A DNA stretch of 5,557 nucleotides. Origin: Oscillospiraceae bacterium (GTDB lineage: Bacteria > Bacillota > Clostridia > Oscillospirales > Ruminococcaceae). The stretch is from contig DNUB01000091.1 in the NCBI GenBank assembly GCA_003508605.1, forward strand, positions 1 through 5,557, written 5' to 3'. The notes beneath the pieces are model-generated. The model worked only from the letters and a program-made list of their open reading frames with translations. It searched no databases and was not told where the DNA came from. Position numbers and translations under genes: made by a program. Below are positions 1-5,488 of this stretch, piece after piece; within the stretch, counting starts at the first letter, position 1, and each line of letters begins with the position of its first letter.

Positions 1-150
1 GGCGGCTTGGGAAATATTGTGTAAATTAGGAGAAACTACAAATCTGTCAAAGGGGGATTTTTCCCCTTTGTGTTTGCCTTTGGGCGGCGTTCGTGCCGAC
101 GCTTTGGGGCTAACACTTTCACTTTCTTGTGAACCCTTTAGGTTTCACGA
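1..150. other. Noncoding, hairpin-rich stretch left of copy A
   Basis: I see no convincing gene here. The only long open frame (from TTG at 17) has no ribosome binding site and a low-complexity translation. Short hairpins are visible: 48-55 (CAAAGGGG) with 63-70 (CCCCTTTG) around a T-rich 7-nt loop; 85-88 with 95-98 (CGGC/GCCG); and 129-135 with 141-148 (GTGAACC/GGTTTCAC, one bulge). They lie on the 3' side of RNA copy A on the minus strand and may be part of a longer transcript. The 48-70 hairpin might instead terminate a plus-strand gene ending at TAA 22-24, but only seven codons of such a gene would be in the window, too few to support it. No canonical U-tract terminator for the leftward ger operon is evident. 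Confidence 0.5.
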
Positions 151-151
151 T

Positions 152-336
152 AAGAACCCTTTTCTTGCCTTTTGTCTTAAGCAAAGGGCAAAGACTTCAT
201 TAGGGGGCGGGTTTTATTCGGTCTTTCAGCGGGGGATGGGGTTCCTTGCTGAAAGGCTGAGGGGGTTATGCTCCGGTTTTTTTAATTCGGGGCACTGCCC
301 TCATTGAATTATTATGGGGCATAATATCATATTTTT
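152..336 (-). ncRNA. Structured RNA candidate, copy A (downstream of gerC)
   Basis: This noncoding stretch, read leftward, aligns in order with copy B at 4528-4713. Landmarks on the minus strand are: A-rich start AAAAATATG (336-328); a 7-bp hairpin TATTATG/CATAATA with a 3-nt loop (326-310); CAATGAGG (306-299); AAAAACC (281-275); a long hairpin, CTTTCAGC with GCTGAAAG (255-248 with 230-223) plus inner G-C and G-U pairs; a 35-nt block (229-195) identical to copy B at 28 positions; hairpin TTGCCCTTTG/CAAAAGGCAA (191-182 with 174-165); and GGGTTCTT (159-152), which can pair with AAAAACC. Paired arms differ from copy B yet remain paired, which favours RNA structure over coding. It begins 15 nt after the gerC stop. 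A TTGACA lies at 376-371 inside gerC at nearly the same distance as the copy B -35 box, but no good -10 follows, so read-through from the ger operon is a plausible source of transcription. The 3' end is uncertain and hairpins continue to about 48. Family not recognised. Confidence 0.55.
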
Positions 337-350
337 AGTGACGGCTTTGC

Positions 351-1496
351 TCATTTGGTCAGAATCAGCTTGTCAATATCAATATCGGTTTCGAAATTGA
401 ATTTGCAGTTTTGCAATATCTTTTCAAAATCGTCCTTTATTTCAATCCAAAGCTTATTGTCATAATGCCTTACGGTTTTTTCCAATATACATGGGTCCGC
501 TCCGTGTTTGCTCATGGTTTCCTCGATTGCCCTTGTCATTCTGTTTATAAGCTCCTCGCCGCAAAGACGGTTCATTTCCTCATTGTTATCCTCTAAATAA
601 CTGTTGTGGGGTTCGATTAAGTATCTTCCCTTTGAAGAAACCTTTACGTCAAACACCAGAAAGCCGTTTTCGAAATGCGGGAACAGCTTTGTCTTTATAT
701 CGACTAAGCCTATTGAAACCTTTTCGCCGTTAAAGTCTAAGGTAACGGTGCCCGTTTCGGTTTTACAGCACAGCATTTCCAGCCCCGACATTACCTCAAT
801 ATCCGTTCGTTCAACCGCCCTTCCGTCCTTTATAAGCACTCCGCCGCATATTTCAATATTCTTTCCGTCCTCGGAGGCGTCGTACTTTTGATCTCCCTCG
901 CCCTGTATAAGCCTGAGGCGGGGAAGACATGCGCTTCTCAGCTCCGTCTGAAGGGCTATAAACAGATCCAGCGCAGAGGGCAGGGAAACGATACCGTTTT
1001 TTTCCGCATTTTGCAGCATAAATTTCAGCTTTTGAGTAGAAACCGTGCCTTCGGTAAATTTCACCTGCATATATTCACAGGCGTTTCCCTCCGATACTGC
1101 AACAAGCATATCGGGGTGGCTTTGAAAGTAGCTTTTTGTAAAATTCATTACCTGGTCTACCGAATGCTTTGCCGCTTCTTCTCCTATTATAATAAGCTGG
1201 GTAACGCCAAGCATAAGCTCTCTGCCGCAGCGGAAGGAAGCGTCCTCCAGTGCGCCGTATACATTTTCTCCTTCTCCTCTTGAGGTGAGCACATTGGGCT
1301 GTGAGTTATCCACAAGAGTTTTGCTGCCTGTGCCCGAGGGATTGTAATACTGAAAGCAGGCTTTAAAAACCTCGTCCTCATAATCTATTCCTATTGCAAG
1401 AACAATGGCTTTTTCGTTAAGCTCCGTATGGGGAACGCAGCCGCTTAAAAGGATAACGACCATGGCTGCCGCCGCCGCTTTAAGAATTTTGTTCAT
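351..1496 (-). CDS. gerAC: Spore germination lipoprotein, Ger(x)C family
   Basis: This is the C subunit of a GerA-type germinant receptor, a lipoprotein held on the outer face of the spore inner membrane and needed for receptor function. The 381-residue length is normal for the family. Residues 1-20 form a lipoprotein signal: a short Lys-containing start, an Ala/Val/Ile/Leu core and lipobox LSGC, with Cys20 as the lipidation site. The next segment, ELNEKAIVLAIGID (about 25-38), is the characteristic start of mature Ger(x)C proteins. The C-terminal domain starts near residue 216 with GGVLIKDGRAV and runs to the end. The ATG at 1496-1494 is preceded by AGGAGAG-type sequence within 1507-1517. 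The gene overlaps the 3' end of gerB by 17 nt, so the two are translationally linked. It is last in the operon, and structured RNA copy A follows after about 15 nt. The symbol denotes the family role; which paralogue this is, and its germinant, cannot be read from sequence. Confidence 0.93.
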   Translation of the reverse strand: MNKILKAAAAAMVVILLSGCVPHTELNEKAIVLAIGIDYEDEVFKACFQYYNPSGTGSKTLVDNSQPNVLTSRGEGENVYGALEDASFRCGRELMLGVTQLIIIGEEAAKHSVDQVMNFTKSYFQSHPDMLVAVSEGNACEYMQVKFTEGTVSTQKLKFMLQNAEKNGIVSLPSALDLFIALQTELRSACLPRLRLIQGEGDQKYDASEDGKNIEICGGVLIKDGRAVERTDIEVMSGLEMLCCKTETGTVTLDFNGEKVSIGLVDIKTKLFPHFENGFLVFDVKVSSKGRYLIEPHNSYLEDNNEEMNRLCGEELINRMTRAIEETMSKHGADPCILEKTVRHYDNKLWIEIKDDFEKILQNCKFNFETDIDIDKLILTK

Positions 1497-2577
1497 TCTT
1501 TTTTTTACTCTCCTTTTCCGTGTGCTTTGCTAAAATAATGGCGGCAATGGGTAAAAATATACCGCATATCATCATAGGCAGACCTAAGGTCAGTATTTTC
1601 GTAATTGTCTTTACAAAATCAATGCTTCCGCCGTACATAAGCGAAAGAACTCCTATTGTCAAAACTCCCGCAAGGGCTGCGATCATGCCCTGCTTTTCTC
1701 CTATAAGCCTGCTGAATACCGTTCGTATGCAAAGGAGAGAAAGGGCTATTTTGATAATGCACATTAACGTCCATACCGCCACATCAATGCCGTCTAATCT
1801 CTGAAACAGCACTATATCCGAAAGAGCGGAAACCGTAAACAGCGGAAAGCTTGCGCTGCCCAAAAAGGGACCCAGCACGGTGATTTCAACAAAGGACGTT
1901 ATCAAAAGCAAAATCATAATGGCAGGCACATACCACAATACCGTTTTGTACGCTTTGTCCTTAACATGCTCGGACAGCACGGCAAAAAAAACTATTTCGG
2001 AGTTGCTGCCTATCTGCTCCCATACCTGTACAAAAAATTCGCCTCCGTCCTCAATAAAGGCGGGATAAAGCCATTTCAAATCTACAAGCTTCCATACGCT
2101 CATAATCATAAGAATAAAAAATCCCACAAACACTCCCGCAAAAATCACTCCGCCGCGCGCCGTGCCCTGAATGCCTTTCCATACCGCAAAAGCGCATACC
2201 AAAAGCGGGAGGATAATCAGCAGAGCGGGAGGGGCTTGTCCGTAAATGGTGCTGGAGGCGTAAAATTTCATTCTGCAAAGGGAGGAAATTGCGGTGATCA
2301 GTACGGAAACGGTCACCAATACCGCAGACACCCAGCCCAATATTTTACTTCTTTCCGTCAGTATTCCCGTTGCGCTTTCGCCCGAATACTTTTTGGTTAA
2401 AATCAGCATGGGAATAAATTGTATAAACAAAATAACATATGCGGTAATTATCACAAAAAATCTTTGCATATTATATTGAGTGTTATTTAAAGGAAAATTT
2501 ACAGCTTCGCAGAAAAGCCTTGAGGTTACTAAAATTACCGCCAGCTGTCCGTAGCTTATTTTTTTAATACTTGTCAT
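1480..2577 (-). CDS. gerAB: Spore germination protein GerB family (transporter-like subunit)
   Basis: This is the B subunit of the germinant receptor, an integral membrane protein of the amino acid/polyamine/organocation (APC) fold. In studied relatives it binds the germinant, typically an amino acid or other small nutrient. The protein has 365 residues, the usual size. About ten hydrophobic segments are visible, roughly at residues 11-29, 38-60, 82-101, 117-135, 142-161, 193-202, 214-237, 266-288, 298-316 and 330-350, with a Lys/Glu-rich tail. The first helix (YGQLAVILVTSRLF) and the segment FPLFTVSALSDI followed by FQRLDGIDVAVW (about 244-269) match GerB family layout. The ATG at 2577-2575 has AAGAGGA at 2588-2582 about 5 nt upstream. 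It lies 70 nt after gerA on the same strand and overlaps gerC by 17 nt, giving the standard A-B-C order. Ligand specificity cannot be inferred. I see no frameshift or truncation. Confidence 0.93.
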   Translation of the reverse strand: MTSIKKISYGQLAVILVTSRLFCEAVNFPLNNTQYNMQRFFVIITAYVILFIQFIPMLILTKKYSGESATGILTERSKILGWVSAVLVTVSVLITAISSLCRMKFYASSTIYGQAPPALLIILPLLVCAFAVWKGIQGTARGGVIFAGVFVGFFILMIMSVWKLVDLKWLYPAFIEDGGEFFVQVWEQIGSNSEIVFFAVLSEHVKDKAYKTVLWYVPAIMILLLITSFVEITVLGPFLGSASFPLFTVSALSDIVLFQRLDGIDVAVWTLMCIIKIALSLLCIRTVFSRLIGEKQGMIAALAGVLTIGVLSLMYGGSIDFVKTITKILTLGLPMMICGIFLPIAAIILAKHTEKESKKKNEQNS

Positions 2578-2647
2578 AAAATCCTCTTATTTTTGCTAAA
2601 ATCGGTTTTGAATAATTCGGGATAACGGATTTACCGGTATAAATTCG

Positions 2648-4126
2648 CTAATTGCTTTCCTTAACATTTACCCCTTTAAGATCCTGTACCCTGTAGTCCT
2701 TTTCAGACAGCTTTCTCCAGCCCCTTCTGATTATAAAATCCCGCATTGCCTTTGGAGAAAAGGGAGAAAGGGGAGCGGTATGCGGAATGCCGTAGCTTTC
2801 CTGCGAACAAAGCTTAAGTGTGATAAGCGAAGATAAGACGGTTATCCCAAAAAGTCCCCAAAGACCTCCCGCAAAAATAAAGCCGAACCTTAACACCGCT
2901 ATACTGTCATATAAGTCGGGAACAACAAAGCTTGTTATTGCGGACACCGCAACCACCAGCACCATAGGCGCACCGACAAGTCCCGCCGATACTACAATGT
3001 CGCCGATAACAAGGCCTCCGATAATGGAAACCGCATGCCCTATATTTGCGGGGATACGCAGACCCGCTTCTCTCATTATTTCATAAAAAACGTGAATGAT
3101 AATACATTCCGCAAGCAGCGGGTATGGAGTGTCCTGTATGCTTGTGACAAGATTCAGCAAAAGAGCTTCGGGGAACAGCTCGGGATTAAAATTTGCCAAA
3201 GCCACATAAAACCCCGGAGTAACCGTTGCAGTAATGATCGCCATATATCTTATAATACGGATCAGCGCAGTGAACAGCGGACGGCCTGTGTAATCGTCCA
3301 CCACATTGAAATTTTCCATAAACAGCTTGGGTACAAAAAGCGCAAAGGGCGTGCCGTCCACCAAAATCCCCACCTTGCCCTCATGCAGCTTTGATGTGAA
3401 AACGTCGGGACGCTCGGTAACTCCCACCTCGGAAAATATCTGGTTTCCCGGATTTTCCATAAAAGGCTGGATATATCCGCATTCCAAAATAGTATTCAAG
3501 GGCAGGTTCTTAAGCCGTTTTTCAACGGATTTTACCAGGTTTTTGTCAGCTACGCCCTTAATATAGCACATACATATATCGGTATTTGACAAGTCGCCTG
3601 CCTGCATCATTTTAAAAATCAAATCGGGATTTTTCATTCGCCGTCTTACAAGGGAAATATTGGTTCTCACCACCTCTACAAATCCCTCGCGGCTGGCTCG
3701 TACATTGTTGTGAGTGGAGGGCTCTTCAACCGATCGGGACGCATAGCCCTGCACTCCGACGGAAAGAGAATGAGCCACTCCCTCTGTGAGGATTGTGACG
3801 AAGCCGGACATTATATCATGAGCCACATCGCCGTAGGTTTTCGAGATCTTTTGTTCTCCTGCAAGAATAATGCCCTCCTCAAGGGTTTTTGTAAGCTGCT
3901 CCAGGGGCATTTCCTTTGCTGCGGTGTTAAGCTCGTTTATGGGACGAAAAATAAGATCCGCCATGGTTTCGGTGCTTGCCATACCCTCGCAAAAGATTAT
4001 ACATATACTGTGGCCTGCCGCTTTTGCCCTTTTTATTGTCAAATCGCTGCTGTTGCCCATTACCGTTCTTATATTTATTACATTTTCCTCTAATACCGAG
4101 GACAGCTCTTTTTCGCTAAGCTCCAT
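2648..4126 (-). CDS. gerAA: Spore germination protein GerA family (A subunit)
   Basis: This is the A subunit of a GerA-type receptor, at 492 residues a normal length. In the studied Bacillus GerA receptor, A subunits oligomerise into a nutrient-gated ion channel in the spore inner membrane. A soluble N-terminal region (1 to about 285) opens with NIRTVMGNSSDLTIKR and carries the family stretches VEEPSTHNNVRASREGF (133-149), RTNISLVRRRMKNPDL (154-169) and EGKVGILVDGTPFALFVP (249-266). A membrane region follows, with hydrophobic segments near 289-310, 320-350, 363-385, 386-403 and 410-438. It includes the very conserved REAGLRIP (352-359) and GGLVIGD (370-376). A polar tail begins at GIPHTAPLSPF (446-456). 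The ATG at 4126-4124 has AGGAG at 4138-4134, 7 nt upstream, which fixes the start. It is the first gene of the operon, and a candidate sigma-G promoter lies about 60 nt upstream. Family assignment is secure; the paralogue name is generic. Confidence 0.95.
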   Translation of the reverse strand: MELSEKELSSVLEENVINIRTVMGNSSDLTIKRAKAAGHSICIIFCEGMASTETMADLIFRPINELNTAAKEMPLEQLTKTLEEGIILAGEQKISKTYGDVAHDIMSGFVTILTEGVAHSLSVGVQGYASRSVEEPSTHNNVRASREGFVEVVRTNISLVRRRMKNPDLIFKMMQAGDLSNTDICMCYIKGVADKNLVKSVEKRLKNLPLNTILECGYIQPFMENPGNQIFSEVGVTERPDVFTSKLHEGKVGILVDGTPFALFVPKLFMENFNVVDDYTGRPLFTALIRIIRYMAIITATVTPGFYVALANFNPELFPEALLLNLVTSIQDTPYPLLAECIIIHVFYEIMREAGLRIPANIGHAVSIIGGLVIGDIVVSAGLVGAPMVLVVAVSAITSFVVPDLYDSIAVLRFGFIFAGGLWGLFGITVLSSLITLKLCSQESYGIPHTAPLSPFSPKAMRDFIIRRGWRKLSEKDYRVQDLKGVNVKESN

Positions 4127-4183
4127 TTATCTGCTCCTAATCCTTTTATCTGTAAATTCCAAATTTGTGGGGTTGTTTTTTCT

Positions 4184-4212
4184 TATTTTGCCCCGATGTA
4201 TTTTAATAATTC
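4184..4212 (-). promoter_or_regulatory. Candidate sigma-G promoter of the ger operon
   Basis: On the minus strand, GAATT (4212-4208) is followed after 17 nt by CAAAATA (4190-4184). These resemble the sigma-G -35 (GMATR) and -10 (CATWMTA) consensus with one mismatch each. Sigma-G drives germinant receptor operons in the forespore of known spore formers, so the location about 50-60 nt upstream of the gerA start fits. An inverted repeat, CCCGA (4215-4211) with TCGGG (4196-4192), sits between and over these boxes and could be an operator or chance. The match is by eye only. Confidence 0.4.
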
Positions 4213-4296
4213 GGGTTTTTACACATATACGGCGTGGAAGAAAATAACAGCTTACGGAAATTTCTAAAAACCCTGTTTCAGAAAAAAAGCTCGCAA

Positions 4297-4358
4297 TGTA
4301 CCGTCTCCTGCGTCAAGCCTTGCTTCGTCGGCTTTCCCTGCAGCGGGCGCACAGTACA
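4297..4358. repeat. GC-rich dyad element in intergenic DNA
   Basis: A 62-bp island richer in G+C than its surroundings is bounded by TGTAC at 4297-4301 and GTACA at 4354-4358. Inside are nested complementary arms: CTGC with GCAG (4308-4311 with 4339-4342, approximate) and AAGCC with GGCTT (4315-4319 with 4330-4334). Read on either strand it can fold into an interrupted hairpin. It might be a copy of a short interspersed repeat, but only one copy is seen in this window, so that is an inference. It has no adjacent U-tract and is not a convincing terminator. Confidence 0.35.
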
Positions 4359-4486
4359 CGTTTCTGTTTTTTAACCCGGTTTTTTAAAAGAATCCTATGA
4401 TTTTTATTTTCTTGTACTAAACTGAACCTGATTTGTCAATAATAGTTGTTAAATATAACAAAACGAAAGTTTTTGAAAAATAAATA

Positions 4487-4515
4487 TTGACAAGTGGAAA
4501 ACAATGTGATAAAAT
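4487..4515 (+). promoter_or_regulatory. Sigma-A-type promoter for RNA copy B / tRNA-Gly
   Basis: TTGACA at 4487-4492, a 17-nt spacer, and TAAAAT at 4510-4515 give a perfect -35 and a one-mismatch -10 at optimal spacing. The upstream 50 nt are strongly A/T-rich, as in UP elements of stable RNA promoters. The expected start is near 4522, a few bases before the first paired arm of copy B. It can drive the RNA candidate and, by read-through, the tRNA-Gly gene. Confidence 0.75.
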
Positions 4516-4521
4516 ATATGT

Positions 4522-4727
4522 TGTTCTCAAAAAATGGATTATTAAAGAATAATCAATGAGGAACAATGTCCCGTTTTTATGAAAAACCCGGGGATATGCT
4601 TTTCAGGGTTTCAGTTGGGGATTGTATCCCTTATTGAAAGGCTGAATGAAATCCGCTGCCTAATGAAGCTTTTGTCTTTCTCCTATGGCAAAAGGCGGGG
4701 ACATTCGGGTTTTGATTACATTTTTTG
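4522..4727 (+). ncRNA. Structured RNA candidate, copy B (upstream of tRNA-Gly)
   Basis: About 205 nt of noncoding DNA start just after a near-consensus promoter. A nested fold is visible. P1 is CAAAAAATG with CATTTTTTG (4528-4536 with 4719-4727). P2 is GATTATT/AATAATC with an AAAG loop (4537-4554). P3 is AAAACCCG with CGGGTTTT (4583-4590 with 4706-4713). P4 has 14-nt arms with one mismatch and a TGT loop (4609-4622 with 4626-4639). P5 is GCTTTTGTC with GGCAAAAGGC, one bulge (4668-4676 with 4687-4696). P2, P4, P5 and part of P3 are matched in copy A with altered but still pairing arms. Competing pairings exist (TGTCCCG 4567-4573 with CGGGGACA 4696-4703; TCCGCTGC 4652-4659 with GCAGCGGA 4730-4737), suggesting a pseudoknot or a switch. 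The 3' end is uncertain: it may stop near the T run 4721-4726 or continue into the tRNA. I do not recognise the family; hallmarks of RNase P RNA, tmRNA and SRP RNA are missing. Confidence 0.65.
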
Positions 4728-4764
4728 CAGCAGCGGAAAAGCAGTCACTTATCGGGTTGACTAT

Positions 4765-4840
4765 GCGGATTTAGCTCATCTGGTAGAGCGCCACCTTGCC
4801 AAGGTGGAGGTAGCGAGTTCGAGCCTCGTAATCCGCTCCA
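4765..4840 (+). tRNA. tRNA-Gly (anticodon GCC)
   Basis: This is a complete cloverleaf. The acceptor GCGGATT (4765-4771) pairs with AATCCGC (4830-4836). The D arm is GCTC/GAGC. The anticodon arm CCACC/GGTGG (4791-4795 with 4803-4807) has loop TTGCCAA and anticodon GCC at 4798-4800. The T arm GCGAG/CTCGT has loop TTCGAGC. The discriminator is T, as usual for glycine tRNA, and CCA is encoded at 4838-4840. It reads GGC and GGU codons. It lies 38 nt after the end of RNA copy B with no clear promoter of its own. An imperfect hairpin (AGTCAC with GTTGACT) sits in the immediate leader. A terminator follows 6 nt after CCA. Confidence 0.98.
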
Positions 4841-4846
4841 TTAATT

Positions 4847-4876
4847 TCGTCGTGGGAATACTCACGGCGATTTTTA
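4847..4876 (+). terminator. Rho-independent terminator after tRNA-Gly
   Basis: TCGTCGTG (4847-4854) pairs with CACGGCGA (4863-4870), 8 bp with one G-U, around an 8-nt loop. It is followed directly by TTTTTATT. It ends the transcript carrying tRNA-Gly, and probably RNA copy B as well if that RNA is not terminated earlier. Confidence 0.85.
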
Positions 4877-5109
4877 TTGCATTGCAGATGTAAACAATCT
4901 ACAATAATGTATCTTCGCTGATGTGATGCAGCGAGACTTAAAGCTTTCTTTACACATTTATTGCCAAAACTTAATAAAACATTAATCACCATATGCCCTT
5001 TTCCCTCTTGTGCAACGAGATTAAAAGGTATATAATGTATATTGTCAGAGCGATCAGGCTCTGAATCACAGCACCGACGTTTATTATAGGGAAAGGGTGG
5101 TACACAACC
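4877..5109. other. Intergenic region and leader of the small membrane protein gene
   Basis: No gene is supported here. A 6-bp hairpin TCGCTG/CAGCGA (4915-4920 with 4929-4934) lies in the left part without a U tract. The right part contains the promoter at 5008-5036 and a leader of about 65 nt. In the leader, TCAGAGC (5045-5051) pairs perfectly with GCTCTGA (5058-5064) around a 6-nt loop. The hairpin is 24 nt before the ribosome binding site, so it could affect RNA stability but does not cover the start. Confidence 0.55.
5008..5036 (+). promoter_or_regulatory. Promoter for the 98-residue membrane protein gene
   Basis: TATAAT at 5031-5036 is a perfect -10. TTGTGC at 5008-5013, 17 nt upstream, is a weak -35 that keeps TTG. 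The expected start is near 5043, giving a leader of about 65 nt before the GTG at 5110. Confidence 0.6.
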
Positions 5110-5406
5110 GTGTTGAGCTTATTTTTTGTATTGATAGCTTTAATGGCAGCGATAGCATTGCCGATGATAATAGTATTCTTAGTTTTCGGGATTATGTTTA
5201 AGGTCGGAAAACTGATTTTCAAGCTGATTCCGACAATTTTTGCAGGAACAATCGGATTGATTGCGTTCTTAATCTGCGGTTCGGGGATAGCAGGCATTAT
5301 GACCTGCGGAGTGCTGAATATAATGGCAGCAGGAGTATTCACGATACTTTTAATATCCTTGATAATAGGCTGCATTGTCTATAAGCTTTTTAACAACGCA
5401 CGATAA
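5110..5406 (+). CDS. Small hydrophobic membrane protein, unknown function
   Basis: This is a 98-residue protein that is almost entirely hydrophobic. Likely membrane segments lie at about 2-29, 38-58 and 63-92. Positive residues occur at KVGK (31-34), K38 and the C-terminal YKLFNNAR. There is no signal-peptidase or lipobox motif and no catalytic motif. The start is GTG at 5110: AGGGAAAGGGTGG at 5088-5100 gives a ribosome binding site 9 nt upstream. TTG at 5113 is an alternative, and the first internal ATG (residue 12) would remove half of the first helix. The gene has its own promoter (5008-5036) and a strong terminator 21 nt after the stop, so it is a monocistronic unit. Its codons look ordinary, with many Ile ATA/ATT codons. 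I do not recognise a family. Possible roles, such as a holin-like or envelope-stress small membrane protein, are guesses. The opposite-strand open frame is its shadow. Confidence 0.7.
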   Translation: MLSLFFVLIALMAAIALPMIIVFLVFGIMFKVGKLIFKLIPTIFAGTIGLIAFLICGSGIAGIMTCGVLNIMAAGVFTILLISLIIGCIVYKLFNNAR

Positions 5407-5427
5407 TTCAGCGGCAATATAAAAGTT

Positions 5428-5463
5428 AAACTCTTCCCCATGCCGAATAGGGAAGAGTTTTTT
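5428..5463 (+). terminator. Strong rho-independent terminator (possibly bidirectional)
   Basis: AAACTCTTCCC (5428-5438) pairs perfectly over 11 bp with GGGAAGAGTTT (5450-5460) around an 11-nt loop, followed by a run of six T (5458-5463). The outer bases AAAGTT (5422-5427) and AACTTT (5464-5469) can extend the stem past the T run. With A-rich sequence on the left, it could also stop leftward transcription. It closes the small membrane protein gene. Confidence 0.88.
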
Positions 5464-5488
5464 AACTTTCATATTACAAATGAACGGT

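Larger units (their letters stand above)
4127..4486. other. Intergenic region between gerA and RNA copy B
   Basis: This divergent intergenic region has no supported gene. Near gerA it holds the leader and the candidate sigma-G promoter. Around 4262-4284 there is an A/T-rich imperfect hairpin (TTTCT with AGAAA arms). At 4297-4358 lies a GC-rich dyad element, annotated separately. From about 4380 the sequence becomes very A/T-rich, which is typical of the upstream region of a strong promoter such as the one at 4487. Both flanking transcription units point away from here, so a terminator is not expected. Confidence 0.5.

Noticed and set aside
1..24. 3' end of a plus-strand gene stopping at TAA 22-24
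   Set aside because: Only seven codons are visible, and nothing supports a coding frame over chance.
17..307. Plus-strand open frame of 96 residues
   Set aside because: TTG start without a ribosome binding site and a translation with no family character. It lies opposite the structured RNA copy A, whose hairpins explain the sequence better.
310..326. Hairpin after gerC as a rho-independent terminator
   Set aside because: On the minus strand it is not followed by a U tract, and it matches the 5' hairpin of RNA copy B in position, so it is better read as part of the RNA.
1480..1496. gerB/gerC overlap as an unusual arrangement
   Set aside because: Short overlaps with an internal ribosome binding site are common in ger operons and other translationally linked operons.
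4522..4727. Copy B as RNase P RNA, tmRNA, SRP RNA or 6S RNA
   Set aside because: GAGGAA and GTCC near 4558-4571 faintly recall an RNase P core, but the ACAGAA partner motif is absent. There is no tRNA-like end or tag frame for tmRNA, and no SRP tetraloop core. The branched fold does not look like a single 6S rod, though a covariance search should decide.
4579..4893. Plus-strand open frame of 104 residues
   Set aside because: It runs through RNA copy B, the whole tRNA-Gly and its terminator, so it is a chance frame.
5094..5112. T-box-like sequence GGGTGGTAC upstream of the small membrane gene
   Set aside because: The rest of the T-box core (ACCGCG), a specifier stem and a terminator/antiterminator pair are absent. 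The string is better explained as the ribosome binding site.
4986..5375. Minus-strand open frame of 129 residues
   Set aside because: It is antisense to the 98-residue gene, which has a promoter, ribosome binding site and terminator. Its translation is the low-complexity shadow of a hydrophobic protein.
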